Below the pieces are notes generated by a model. It was not told where the DNA came from, did no database searches, and worked only from the letters and a program-made list of their open reading frames with translations. From contig CAYPHY010000030.1 of the NCBI GenBank assembly GCA_964410625.1, positions 1 through 61,899 of the forward strand: 61,899 nt of DNA. Direction: 5' to 3'. Below are positions 44,293 through 52,685 of the stretch, piece after piece. Position 1 is the stretch's first letter, and every line of letters starts with the position of its first letter. This DNA comes from CAYPHY01 sp964410625 (GTDB taxonomy: Bacteria; Chloroflexota; Anaerolineae; Promineifilales; Promineifilaceae). The translations under genes and the position numbers were made by a program.

Positions 44293-47226
44293 ATGCCGAG
44301 CGCAGAAAATCTTTTTAAGTTTGTGGCCTTGCGGCCGGTGCAGCAGATTGAACCGGAAAATCTGCGCCGTCGCTTCATTCGTTATGATTCTGATGGAGGG
44401 CAGCCGCCGATCTATGAACGGCTGCTGGCCGAAGATAGTATGGCCGGGCGCAAGCAGGTCGCGGCCGACTTCATCCAGTCGCCCCAATATATCAGTGGTC
44501 TGGAGGCGAATGCCGTCGGGCTGAACTTCCTGCAGCGGCTTCTCGATGCGCTGCAAGAGTTTGTCCGGCAGCATGGAGAGTTAGAACCGATCAAGGAAGT
44601 GGTGCGGACGTGGCTCGAAGAACAGGGCGACCAATTCGCCGAGCTGAAGATTCGTCTGTGGAGCAGCCTCTATGCGACGATGCTCAGCCCGCGCACGCGG
44701 CCGCACGACCGCAAACCATTGATCGACCTGATTCGCGCCGCTTTCTTCGTCGAAAACTATGATTCGTTTGAACGGGGGCAGCAGGTCGCAGCATTGTTGC
44801 AGGCCAAACCGCTGATCCCCGAAGACTTGTTCATCATCCAGGCCGACCCGCAGACGCCTGATGACCAGCCTGATTCGCCCACCTGGCAGAAGCAAAAACG
44901 AGAACTGTTTGAGCGGTTGCGCGAGCGCATTCTTGACCTGCAAGATTCGATTTTTGAAATTGAAACCATCGAACGGCGCGTCCTGCGCCAGGTGGACAGC
45001 AAACCTCGGCCTGATCCCCGTGATAGGCCGGCGGCCGATAACGACACTCCCGATAATCCGCCACGCAGAGAGTCGGGCAGTTCTCGCAACAATCTCTGGC
45101 GGCTGCCGTCGCAGGCCATCGAGTCGCTTAGCAGCCGGACGAAGCGCGTGGTCAAAGACCACAAGCTGTCGTTGGAGGAGGATAGCACGGTTGATATTCT
45201 CAACGGGCTGGAGCAGGCGCAACAAGGTCACTTTGCGGCCGTTCACCAACTGGGCGGGCTTCGGGCGGTAAAGACGGCCGGATTGCTGCGCAGCCACATG
45301 GCGATGGATAACATCCCCCGCGAGTTGCTGGACGAAATGACCCAGGCCTATGACCTGCCCTGGCTGTTCCCGCAAGGGGAAAAGCGATTTGACGAGACCA
45401 TTGTCGGTTCGGTTGGCAAAGTGCGGCCGGTGGGCATTGGCGATCTGCTGGTGGTCAAGGAGACGATCTGGAAGTATGAGCTGGGGGAGGTGGCGCACAT
45501 CGAAAATGTGTTGCAGTCGGAGAGCAAGCAGCGCGTCCATCGCCGCCTGGACCGCACCGAGCAGACCATCTTCAGCGAGACAGAAACGACGAAGCAGTCG
45601 GAGCGCGACCTGCAAACGACGGAACGCTTTGAGTTGCAGACGGAAGTGCAGAAGACGTTGCAAAAGGAGTCGGAGATTGGTTTGGGGCTGGAAGTGTCGG
45701 GCGGTTATGGGCCGGTGAAGGTGACGGCTTCGGCCGACTATGCCACCAGCACCTCGCAGACCGACAGCGCCAGCACCGCCAGCAGCTTCGCCCAGGAAAT
45801 TGTAGATCGCTCGGTGGAGTCGTTGACAGAACGCATCAAAGAAAGTCTGACCACAACGATTGTCAACGAGATTGAGGAGACGAACACCCACGGCTTTGAC
45901 AACACCAACGGCACGGGCCATGTTTGTGGCGTCTATCGCTGGGTGGACAAGTATTATCTGGCGCAGGTGTATAACTACGGCCGTCGCCTGATGTTTGAGT
46001 TTATCGTCCCCCAACCGGCCGCTTTTTATCTCCATGCGCGGCAGGCAGGCGCGGCGGCCGCGGCCGGTTCAATCACACCGCCCGAACCGCTGGCCGACGA
46101 CTTCAGCTTCACCGACATCAAGCCCGGCAATTATGAGACCTGGGTAGACACCTATCAGGTCGGCAACGTCTCGCCACCACCGCCGATGTATAAGATCGTC
46201 GGCAAACCCTATGACCAATCCAACCCCAACCCAGGGGCGAGGTCGGATACGCTATCCATTCCTGAGGGCTACCTGGCGAAAGAGGCACAGGTGCATTGGA
46301 GCTATACCTATTCCGGCCTGGATCGCCTCAACGTCGTGATTGGGCAACAGCGGTTTGCCCTGCATGGCGACGAAACGTTCCACACGCTCGATGACGAGGA
46401 TTCCGTTCTGCCTGTTGCCATCAACGCCAACAACATCTTGCAATACGCGATCACGGTTGAGGTGAAGTGCAAACGGTCGGATGAGACGTTGCAAGCGTGG
46501 CAATTGGCGACCTATAACGCCATTGTCGAGGCTTATAACCAGCAAAAGGCGGCCTACGAGGCGCAACTGGCTGCCCACGAACTGAGCCAGGGGGTGGTGA
46601 TCAGCGGCAACAACCCGGATGAGAACCGGCGCATTGAGCAGGAAGAGTTGAAGCGCGGCAGCCTGACCTTGCTCACCAACCAGCACTTTGCCGACTTTGA
46701 TGCTACGTTGATCAACGTCGCCCCACATGGCTATCCTGAATTTGATGTGGCCGAGGCGATGGAGGAAGCGCGTTACATCCAATACTTTGAGCAGGCGTTG
46801 GAGTGGGACAAGATGAGCTATCTCTTCTATCCCTACTTCTGGGGGCGTAAGGAGGATTGGGCTGCCAATAGCCAGCTCAGCGACACCGACCCGCAGTTTG
46901 CCGCTTTCTTGCGGGCAGGTAGTGCCCGCGTGCTGGTTCCTGTCCGGCGGCATTATGAGCTATCGCTGCTCTACTACTTGCGAACGGCCGAAATTTGGAC
47001 CGGCGGCGAGATGCCGACGATCAACAACCGGCTGTATGTCTCGATTGTAGATGAGATGGTGGCCGCGGCCGATGCTGACCTGGCGAATGCCATCCCCATG
47101 GGCGAACCGTGGGAGGTCAAGCTGCCGACGGAGTTGGTCATGCTCCAGGAAGACGCCACCTTGCCCGATTGGTCGGATGAGCTATTTGATGGTAGTGGGC
47201 AGTCGGCGGTAAGCGGTAAGCAGTAA
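44293..47226 (+). CDS. large protein of unknown family, putative membrane-active toxin
   Basis: 977 residues, no signal peptide, no recognised named family. N-terminal ~270 residues are helical and charged. The centre (~395-460) carries GEVAHIENVLQSESKQRVHRR and then a Glu/Gln/Thr-rich coiled-coil. Next comes a Ser/Thr-rich alternating stretch (~475-510: ASADYATSTSQTDSASTASS) and helices ending HGFDNTNG, reminiscent of the membrane-insertion loop of aerolysin-like pore formers (inference). A beta-rich C-terminal half (~570-940) includes AQVHWSYTYSGLDRLNVVIG. Its last residues come from a TAAGCAGTAAGC repeat. A patatin gene follows 158 bp downstream, and a TGAGAC promoter precedes it. Confidence 0.6.
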   Translation: MPSAENLFKFVALRPVQQIEPENLRRRFIRYDSDGGQPPIYERLLAEDSMAGRKQVAADFIQSPQYISGLEANAVGLNFLQRLLDALQEFVRQHGELEPIKEVVRTWLEEQGDQFAELKIRLWSSLYATMLSPRTRPHDRKPLIDLIRAAFFVENYDSFERGQQVAALLQAKPLIPEDLFIIQADPQTPDDQPDSPTWQKQKRELFERLRERILDLQDSIFEIETIERRVLRQVDSKPRPDPRDRPAADNDTPDNPPRRESGSSRNNLWRLPSQAIESLSSRTKRVVKDHKLSLEEDSTVDILNGLEQAQQGHFAAVHQLGGLRAVKTAGLLRSHMAMDNIPRELLDEMTQAYDLPWLFPQGEKRFDETIVGSVGKVRPVGIGDLLVVKETIWKYELGEVAHIENVLQSESKQRVHRRLDRTEQTIFSETETTKQSERDLQTTERFELQTEVQKTLQKESEIGLGLEVSGGYGPVKVTASADYATSTSQTDSASTASSFAQEIVDRSVESLTERIKESLTTTIVNEIEETNTHGFDNTNGTGHVCGVYRWVDKYYLAQVYNYGRRLMFEFIVPQPAAFYLHARQAGAAAAAGSITPPEPLADDFSFTDIKPGNYETWVDTYQVGNVSPPPPMYKIVGKPYDQSNPNPGARSDTLSIPEGYLAKEAQVHWSYTYSGLDRLNVVIGQQRFALHGDETFHTLDDEDSVLPVAINANNILQYAITVEVKCKRSDETLQAWQLATYNAIVEAYNQQKAAYEAQLAAHELSQGVVISGNNPDENRRIEQEELKRGSLTLLTNQHFADFDATLINVAPHGYPEFDVAEAMEEARYIQYFEQALEWDKMSYLFYPYFWGRKEDWAANSQLSDTDPQFAAFLRAGSARVLVPVRRHYELSLLYYLRTAEIWTGGEMPTINNRLYVSIVDEMVAAADADLANAIPMGEPWEVKLPTELVMLQEDATLPDWSDELFDGSGQSAVSGKQ

Positions 47227-47375
47227 GCGGTAGGCAGTGAGGGGGTTCTAATCTGCCTGCCTGGGAATAAATTCCCAGTCTGATATAGAAAGTACGCTAA
47301 AGCGCACTGATGATTTAGCAGGTCTAATTTTGTATCACCGATAACCGATCACCGCTTACTGCTTACTCTTTTCCG
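47195..47375. repeat. TAAGCAGTAAGCGG repeat pair around a spacer
   Basis: Left arm GGTAAGCGGTAAGCAGTAAGCGG-like units (47205-47245) and right arm ACCGCTTACTGCTTACT (47347-47369) form a long hairpin enclosing the gap between the 977-residue gene and the patatin gene. The family also occurs at 7700-7735. Confidence 0.8.
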
Positions 47376-47384
47376 AGGAACCCA

Positions 47385-48968
47385 ATGAAACCACAAGATG
47401 TCCACTATATCGCCGTCGAAGGGGGCGGGGCGGGGGGCTTGCTCGTCCATCCTGGCGCGTTGGAAGCGTTAGAAGCGCTACAGGTGGTGCGCCAGGAGGG
47501 GTTCAGGCAGGTCGGCGTTCGCGCCTGGTCGGGCAGCTCTTCCGGCTCGATCATCAGCACGCTTGCTTCCTGCGGCTACACGTCCGCTGAGATCGCCGCG
47601 CTGGCCTGCCAGGAAGCGTTTGACATGATCTTTCGCCTGGAGAATATCCAGCAGGGGGAGTTTGCCGGGATTGAGGGCAAGTGTAAAGGGACGGGCGGGG
47701 TGGCAACGGCCGTCAACCCCTCGATAGAGGTCATTATCGCCAATGCCATCGCTAAATCGGACCCGGCCGGGGCCATCGTAGACTTGCTGCACATGAGCAG
47801 GCTGATGCTGAGCATCTATCTGGTGAACAGCAACTCCTTGTTTAATTCCTTCCATACAGAGCAGGCGGAGCGGATCGGCGCGATCATGCGCGATGCACAA
47901 AGCAAGGGTAGCCAGCGTTTTCAGGCGTTGGCTGCAGAGGCCAATCAGGAGTACAGTGCGCGTAGCGGCAAGTGGCCCAGTCCACCATCGAATGTGTTCA
48001 CGTTGTTGGAGGGAGAGTACCCCCATTTGGTGCCGAAATTGCTCAAGCTCATCATCAGCCACGCTGCCGGGAAGGTGAAAGGCCCCTCCATCTTCCAAAT
48101 TCTGAAGCAAGATTTTGGCCTGTCCAGTGGTTGCGTCTGGCGCGATTACATTGACCACTTGATCACTTTTGCCCGCTTTCGGGTGCAGTTTGGGTCACTC
48201 CTGCCTAGTTTGAAACTGCCGCGTGTGGAGGATATGAAAGGCATTTACGAATTAGGCGATCTATTCCTGGCGGCCGTTGAACGAGCGGTGATCGCCGACT
48301 ATGGCTCAATGGCAGACGCCCCCTATGATTTCTTCCAGGAGTACATCAGACGCCGCCATTGCACCTTTAAGCAACACGCGGCCGAATTTTACGACTGGCC
48401 TGGTTCGCCGCTGGTTCCGCCGCTGATCATCACTGGCGCCAACATCACCACGCAGGAGAGCCATCTCTTTTCGTCGTTGGCAACCCCCGATTTCCACATC
48501 GCCGATGCGGTGCGAATGGCTACCAGTTTGCCGCCGGTGTTCAAGCCCGTGGTCGTGGAAGCGGCCGACATCCCCGCCACATGGCCGGTCAAGACCGACC
48601 GTTTTGGCAGCGGCCACTACCTGGAGGGATTGTGGGTGGATGGCGGGTTGTACTATAACGCGCCCTTTGAGGTGTTTAAGGATGCTGCCAGTGCCTTCAA
48701 TGGGGAGCAAAATACGTTGGGGTTGGGGGCGGGCATTGAGCAACCGGCGCAGATGGACACGCTGACTCAATTTGCAACGGCGTTTATCAACATGGGCTAC
48801 GAGGCCAATGTCTCCGCCTCGCGGATCAACCTCGACAACTATCTCAATATCAACAAGTTTGACATCGGCTTTGCCAAACCAAAGCTGATGCCCAAGGCGT
48901 TGGAATATTACCGCCTGGACGCCTATTGGCGGACGTTCCAGTTCTTCGGCCTTGATCCCCATCTGTAA
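47385..48968 (+). CDS. patatin-like phospholipase
   Basis: 527 residues, longer than a minimal patatin domain. All catalytic signatures are present: oxyanion loop GGGAGG (13-18), nucleophile GSSSG with Ser52, and the dyad Asp419 in WVDGGLYYNAP. It should hydrolyse acyl chains of phospholipids. There is no signal peptide. A helical insert (~85-330) between nucleophile and Asp is unusually large. A Shine-Dalgarno (GAGG) precedes the ATG. Its partner is the putative pore-forming protein upstream; patatin effectors paired with membrane-associated proteins are known in toxins and in anti-phage systems, but the link here is inference. Confidence 0.9.
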   Translation: MKPQDVHYIAVEGGGAGGLLVHPGALEALEALQVVRQEGFRQVGVRAWSGSSSGSIISTLASCGYTSAEIAALACQEAFDMIFRLENIQQGEFAGIEGKCKGTGGVATAVNPSIEVIIANAIAKSDPAGAIVDLLHMSRLMLSIYLVNSNSLFNSFHTEQAERIGAIMRDAQSKGSQRFQALAAEANQEYSARSGKWPSPPSNVFTLLEGEYPHLVPKLLKLIISHAAGKVKGPSIFQILKQDFGLSSGCVWRDYIDHLITFARFRVQFGSLLPSLKLPRVEDMKGIYELGDLFLAAVERAVIADYGSMADAPYDFFQEYIRRRHCTFKQHAAEFYDWPGSPLVPPLIITGANITTQESHLFSSLATPDFHIADAVRMATSLPPVFKPVVVEAADIPATWPVKTDRFGSGHYLEGLWVDGGLYYNAPFEVFKDAASAFNGEQNTLGLGAGIEQPAQMDTLTQFATAFINMGYEANVSASRINLDNYLNINKFDIGFAKPKLMPKALEYYRLDAYWRTFQFFGLDPHL

Positions 48969-48979
48969 CCTCATTGTTT

Positions 48980-49058
48980 TTTGACACGAGTCTCACGAAT
49001 GGGACGAATATCGCGGCCGAAATTTCGTGAAATTCGTGCCATTCGTGTCGAAAAATAA
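48980..49058. repeat. CACGAAT-family hairpin repeat
   Basis: TTTGACACGAG/CACGAATGGGACGAAT on the left and ATTCGTGCCATTCGTGTCGAAAAA on the right. Possible 3'-end structure for the patatin transcript. Confidence 0.8.
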
Positions 49059-49073
49059 CCAGCTACCGAGAAT

Positions 49074-49127
49074 TGAGACAGATGAGCCTGTAACTGAGAC
49101 ATTCGGCCGTTTATTCCCGCTTATGAT
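49074..49127 (+). promoter_or_regulatory. TGAGAC direct-repeat promoter (copy 2)
   Basis: TGAGAC at 49074-49079 and 49095-49100, then 21 bp to TATGAT at 49122-49127. The predicted transcript starts near 49134, ~30 nt before the ATG at 49166. Confidence 0.75.
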
Positions 49128-49165
49128 CAAGTTGCAAATTTCATGAAGTAATGGAGGTTCGTCCT

Positions 49166-51064
49166 ATGTATTGGCAAATTGGTAAGCAACAGAGCAAGCG
49201 GTTAAGGCCAAAAGGTGGTTCAGCGGCGGCCGTGCTGCGTTTGGTTATGCTGATTGTTTTCGGGTTATTGTCATTGGGATTGCTCTGGTCGGCGCGGCCG
49301 GTCCATGCAGCGACAATTGAGGTGAACACGACGGCCGATGATGTCACGGAGAACGGCAACTGCACGCTGCGCGAGGCGATCATCGCGGCAAATACGAATA
49401 AGACCGTGGACGGCTGCAACGCCGGGATCGGCGTCGACACCGTAGTCCTTCCGGCAGGAAACTATAAATTATCGCTCGCCGGTAGTGGTGAGGACCTGGC
49501 GCAAACCGGCGACCTGGACATTACCCAAGGGCTCCTTCTCAGCGGCGCGGGGCGATTGGCGACCATCATTGACGCCAACGGGCTGGACCGCGTGTTTGAA
49601 GTGATAGCGGGTAATGTGCATTTAAACGGCGTAACCATCACCGGCGGCTATTCCGGCAGCGAAAGCGGCGGCGGTATTTTCGTTGGGAATGGCTCGCTGA
49701 CGATGGTCAACGGTACGGTAGCGAACAACAAGACCGGTGGCGACACATTCCACGGTGGCGGTATTTATTTCAGTGGTGATACGTTGACGCTCAGTGTGAT
49801 GCGGATAGAGGATAATACGGCGACCGGTGTGGGTGGTGGCTTATACGTTGATTATTACACCGAATGGACAATGGCGAGCAGCCAAGTCGAGAATAATACG
49901 GCCAGTGGGGACGGTGGTATTAATAGTCGCGGCACAGCGACCATCCGCAATAGTTTGATCAGCGGCAACACGGCCACGGGTTCCACCAGTGGTGGCGGGG
50001 GAATGACGAGTAGTGGCGGGCTGACGCTGGTCAACAGCACGATCAGCGGCAATAGCGCACCGCAGAGTGGGGGCGGACTGGCGGTCGGCAGCGGCAGCAC
50101 GGCGAGTTTGTATAATGTCACGATTACCAACAATACGGCCGATGCCGACAGTAATGGGAACGGGGATGGCGGGGGCATTCGCATTGCCTCTGGCACGGTC
50201 AAATTTCAGAACACGATCATCGCCGGTAACTTCGATAAAAGCAGCGTCGTCAGTCATCCCGACTGTTCAGGCACGTTTGAAAGCCTGGGCTATAACCTGG
50301 TACAGAATATGACCGGCTGCACGATCACCGGCGATGCGACTGGTAACAAGACCGGTGTGAACCCTAAGCTAGAGCCTTTGGCCAGCAATGGCGGATCAAC
50401 GATGACCCATGCCTTACCGGCTGGCAGCCCGGCGATTGACGGCGGCAATCCGGCCGGATGTTCAGATGGTAAGAACACCTCGCTAACGGTAGACCAACGG
50501 GGTTACGCCCGGCCAATTGATGGGGACGGCAATCGCACCATGATTTGCGACATGGGGGCGTTTGAATACCTCTCGCCGGGCGTGCCGACGCAAACGCCAT
50601 CCCCAACCGCCACCGCGACAGCGACCAAAACGGCCACGCCGACAGCATCAGCGACGCCGACCGTGACGCTCACGCCTTCACCAGCCCACACCTCGACACC
50701 TGGCCCTTCGCCGACGGCAACGGCGACCTTCGATCCAGAGTTTCCGCCAACAGCGACGAATACGGCCACACCCGGCCCATCACCAACAGCAACGGCAACT
50801 TTCGATCCGGAGTTTCCGCCAACAGCGACGAATACGGCTACACCTGGCCCTTCACCGACAGCAACGGCAACCTTTGATCCGGAGTTTCCGCCAACAGCGA
50901 CGAACACAGCTACCCCTGGCCCTTCACCGACAGCAACAGCAACATTCGATCCAGAGTTCCCGCCAACAGCGACCGAGACGGCAACTCCGGGGCCATCACC
51001 AACCGCCACCACGCCCTTTGTGCCGAGCCATTGGCTCTATCTACCGGTCAATCTGGATGAGTAG
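49166..51064 (+). CDS. CSLREA-type right-handed beta-helix surface protein
   Basis: 632 residues. A Shine-Dalgarno GGAGG (49153-49157) selects the ATG at 49166 over the one at 49151. After the signal peptide comes a CSLREA motif (NCTLREAIIAANT), then a beta-helix (~110-440) with repeated NSTISGNSA-like turns, then VCDMGAFEYL-type closure. The stalk has five near-identical ~24-residue repeats (ATPGPSPTATATFDPEFPP). The C-terminus is PSHWLYLPVNLDE, a YLPV tail seen in many secreted Chloroflexota proteins. Probably a cell-surface adhesin or glycan-binding protein; no catalytic residues are apparent. Confidence 0.88.
   Translation: MYWQIGKQQSKRLRPKGGSAAAVLRLVMLIVFGLLSLGLLWSARPVHAATIEVNTTADDVTENGNCTLREAIIAANTNKTVDGCNAGIGVDTVVLPAGNYKLSLAGSGEDLAQTGDLDITQGLLLSGAGRLATIIDANGLDRVFEVIAGNVHLNGVTITGGYSGSESGGGIFVGNGSLTMVNGTVANNKTGGDTFHGGGIYFSGDTLTLSVMRIEDNTATGVGGGLYVDYYTEWTMASSQVENNTASGDGGINSRGTATIRNSLISGNTATGSTSGGGGMTSSGGLTLVNSTISGNSAPQSGGGLAVGSGSTASLYNVTITNNTADADSNGNGDGGGIRIASGTVKFQNTIIAGNFDKSSVVSHPDCSGTFESLGYNLVQNMTGCTITGDATGNKTGVNPKLEPLASNGGSTMTHALPAGSPAIDGGNPAGCSDGKNTSLTVDQRGYARPIDGDGNRTMICDMGAFEYLSPGVPTQTPSPTATATATKTATPTASATPTVTLTPSPAHTSTPGPSPTATATFDPEFPPTATNTATPGPSPTATATFDPEFPPTATNTATPGPSPTATATFDPEFPPTATNTATPGPSPTATATFDPEFPPTATETATPGPSPTATTPFVPSHWLYLPVNLDE
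50700..50990 (+). repeat. ~72-bp tandem repeats encoding Thr/Pro stalk
   Basis: Five copies of a ~72-bp unit (GGCCCTTCACCGACAGCAAC-type opening, ending with codons for FDPEFPP). Copies differ at few positions, so recent expansion is likely. Confidence 0.85.
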
Positions 51065-51071
51065 TCGGTTC

Positions 51072-51098
51072 GTGGCGCGATTTGTCAAATCGCGCCAC
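51072..51098. repeat. 13-bp perfect hairpin with 1-nt loop
   Basis: GTGGCGCGATTTG (51072-51084) and CAAATCGCGCCAC (51086-51098) lie 8 bp after one beta-helix stop codon and 15 bp before the next start. Family member of 44152-44174. Confidence 0.85.
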
Positions 51099-51112
51099 AT
51101 AGTGAGTAGACC

Positions 51113-52576
51113 ATGTTACGTGCTCGCGTTGTTCATCTTGGCACGGCCGTCCTGATCGCTCTCGCTCTGGTGGGAACTGTCCTGGTCGGTTTGGGGCGGG
51201 CCCAACCGGTGCTGGCACGGCCGCCCGCTGCCACCTTCACCGTCAGTAATACCGACGACAACGGGACCGGTTCGCTGCGCCAGGCGATCCTCGATGCGAA
51301 CGCCAATCCTGGGGAGGATGTCATTGAGATCACGGCCGTCGGAAACATACGGCTCCTTACTCCATTACCCCGGATCAGCGAAACAGTTATTATCCAGGGG
51401 CCAGGGACGGAGCAGCTTGCTATTGATGGCGGCCGCAGCTTTCGCGTCTTTGACATTACCGATGCGGCGGTGACGATCGCGGACTTAACCATCCAGCATG
51501 GATATGAGATCAGCGGCACAGGGGGCGGGATTCGTAGTCAGGGCGCTTTAACGCTGACGAATGTCGCCGTGCTAAGCAATACATCACGGCTGGGTGGCGG
51601 TGGCCTATATGTTGTTGACCCAGCCGTGATTCGCAGCGGCCGTTTTGAAAATAATCGCAGCTTGATGCATGTGGGGGGCGGGCTACAAACCAACAACGGG
51701 GCGGTGATTAGCGCAACAACATTTATCAGTAACAGTGCCCCTGGACAGGGTGGCGGCGCGAGTGTCAGAAATGGAACGATCATCGAAGGCAGTCACTTTG
51801 AAAACAACCACAGCCTTCATTCAAACGGCGGTGGGTTGTATGTTGCCAGTCCAGTGATGTTGCGCAATACGGTGTTTATCAGCAATACGGCCGCTGGTGA
51901 TGGTGGGGGGATGCTCGCCTTTGGTGATGCGGAGATGTATCACATGCAATTTACGAACAATCACAGTGGTGACCAGGGAGGCGGCCTCTATGTCGGGGCA
52001 ATCTTGACCATCACCCACAGTAGCTTTGTGGGCAACCACGGTGGACGGGGTGGCGGCCTATTCCACGGCAGTCTTGGCAATGGTTGGCTGGAAAACTCCC
52101 TCTTTGCGCGGAATCGGGCAGCGGCCGCTGGTGCAGCTCTTTTCTTAAACGCCAATGGCACGATCAGGCTCAACCATCTGACGATTGCCGGGGAGGGTGT
52201 TGGTAGTGGCAGCGCGGTGTACATCGCCAATAGCCAGGTGCGCTTCAGCAATACGATCATCAGCCACCACGACATCGGAATTGAAAACGGGACGGGGACG
52301 GCCGACGAAGATTACACCCTATTCTTTGGCAATGGCATCGATAGGCAGGGTGTTGTCACCAGTGGTGGAAACAGCCTCAACGGCAATCCGCAATTTATCA
52401 ACCCGGCGGCCGATAACTATCGTTTGGGGCCAGGTTCGGCGGGAATTGACACTGGGGTGAATGCCCACATTTTCACTGATTTCGAGGGGGATTTTCGGCC
52501 GCTGGGGGATGGTTTTGATATTGGCTATGACGAAGCCCGGCCGTTTTGGACGCTGTTGCCTTTTGTGGTGCGGTGA
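51113..52576 (+). CDS. right-handed beta-helix surface protein (second paralogue)
   Basis: 487 residues. Signal peptide, then TGSLRQAILDAN, the same motif position as CSLREA but without the Cys. The beta-helix (~60-440) contains many short turns of the form NNxSxxxGGGLYV (repeated GGGLYV/GGGL phrases). It ends with a short RPFWTLLPFVVR instead of a long Thr/Pro stalk. It has no TGAGAC promoter of its own and begins 48 bp after the preceding gene, so it is probably cotranscribed. Confidence 0.85.
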   Translation: MLRARVVHLGTAVLIALALVGTVLVGLGRAQPVLARPPAATFTVSNTDDNGTGSLRQAILDANANPGEDVIEITAVGNIRLLTPLPRISETVIIQGPGTEQLAIDGGRSFRVFDITDAAVTIADLTIQHGYEISGTGGGIRSQGALTLTNVAVLSNTSRLGGGGLYVVDPAVIRSGRFENNRSLMHVGGGLQTNNGAVISATTFISNSAPGQGGGASVRNGTIIEGSHFENNHSLHSNGGGLYVASPVMLRNTVFISNTAAGDGGGMLAFGDAEMYHMQFTNNHSGDQGGGLYVGAILTITHSSFVGNHGGRGGGLFHGSLGNGWLENSLFARNRAAAAGAALFLNANGTIRLNHLTIAGEGVGSGSAVYIANSQVRFSNTIISHHDIGIENGTGTADEDYTLFFGNGIDRQGVVTSGGNSLNGNPQFINPAADNYRLGPGSAGIDTGVNAHIFTDFEGDFRPLGDGFDIGYDEARPFWTLLPFVVR

Positions 52577-52590
52577 TCGGCCGCCTGACC

Positions 52591-52644
52591 TGAGACAAAC
52601 CTGGCGGCATCTGAGACAGCGAAGGGTCAGCTTGGGCTTATGAT
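52591..52644 (+). promoter_or_regulatory. TGAGAC direct-repeat promoter (copy 3)
   Basis: TGAGAC at 52591-52596 and 52612-52617, then 21 bp to TATGAT at 52639-52644. The predicted start is near 52651, ~35 nt before the ATG at 52686. Confidence 0.75.
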
Positions 52645-52685
52645 CAGCGTATTGGTATTGGCGTTCAAAGTAAAGGAAGGAACTG

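Noticed and set aside
44581..46035. Long minus-strand open frame of 484 codons inside the 977-residue gene
   Set aside because: Composition and lack of any motif show it to be the antisense shadow of the plus-strand gene, which has the promoter and ribosome site.
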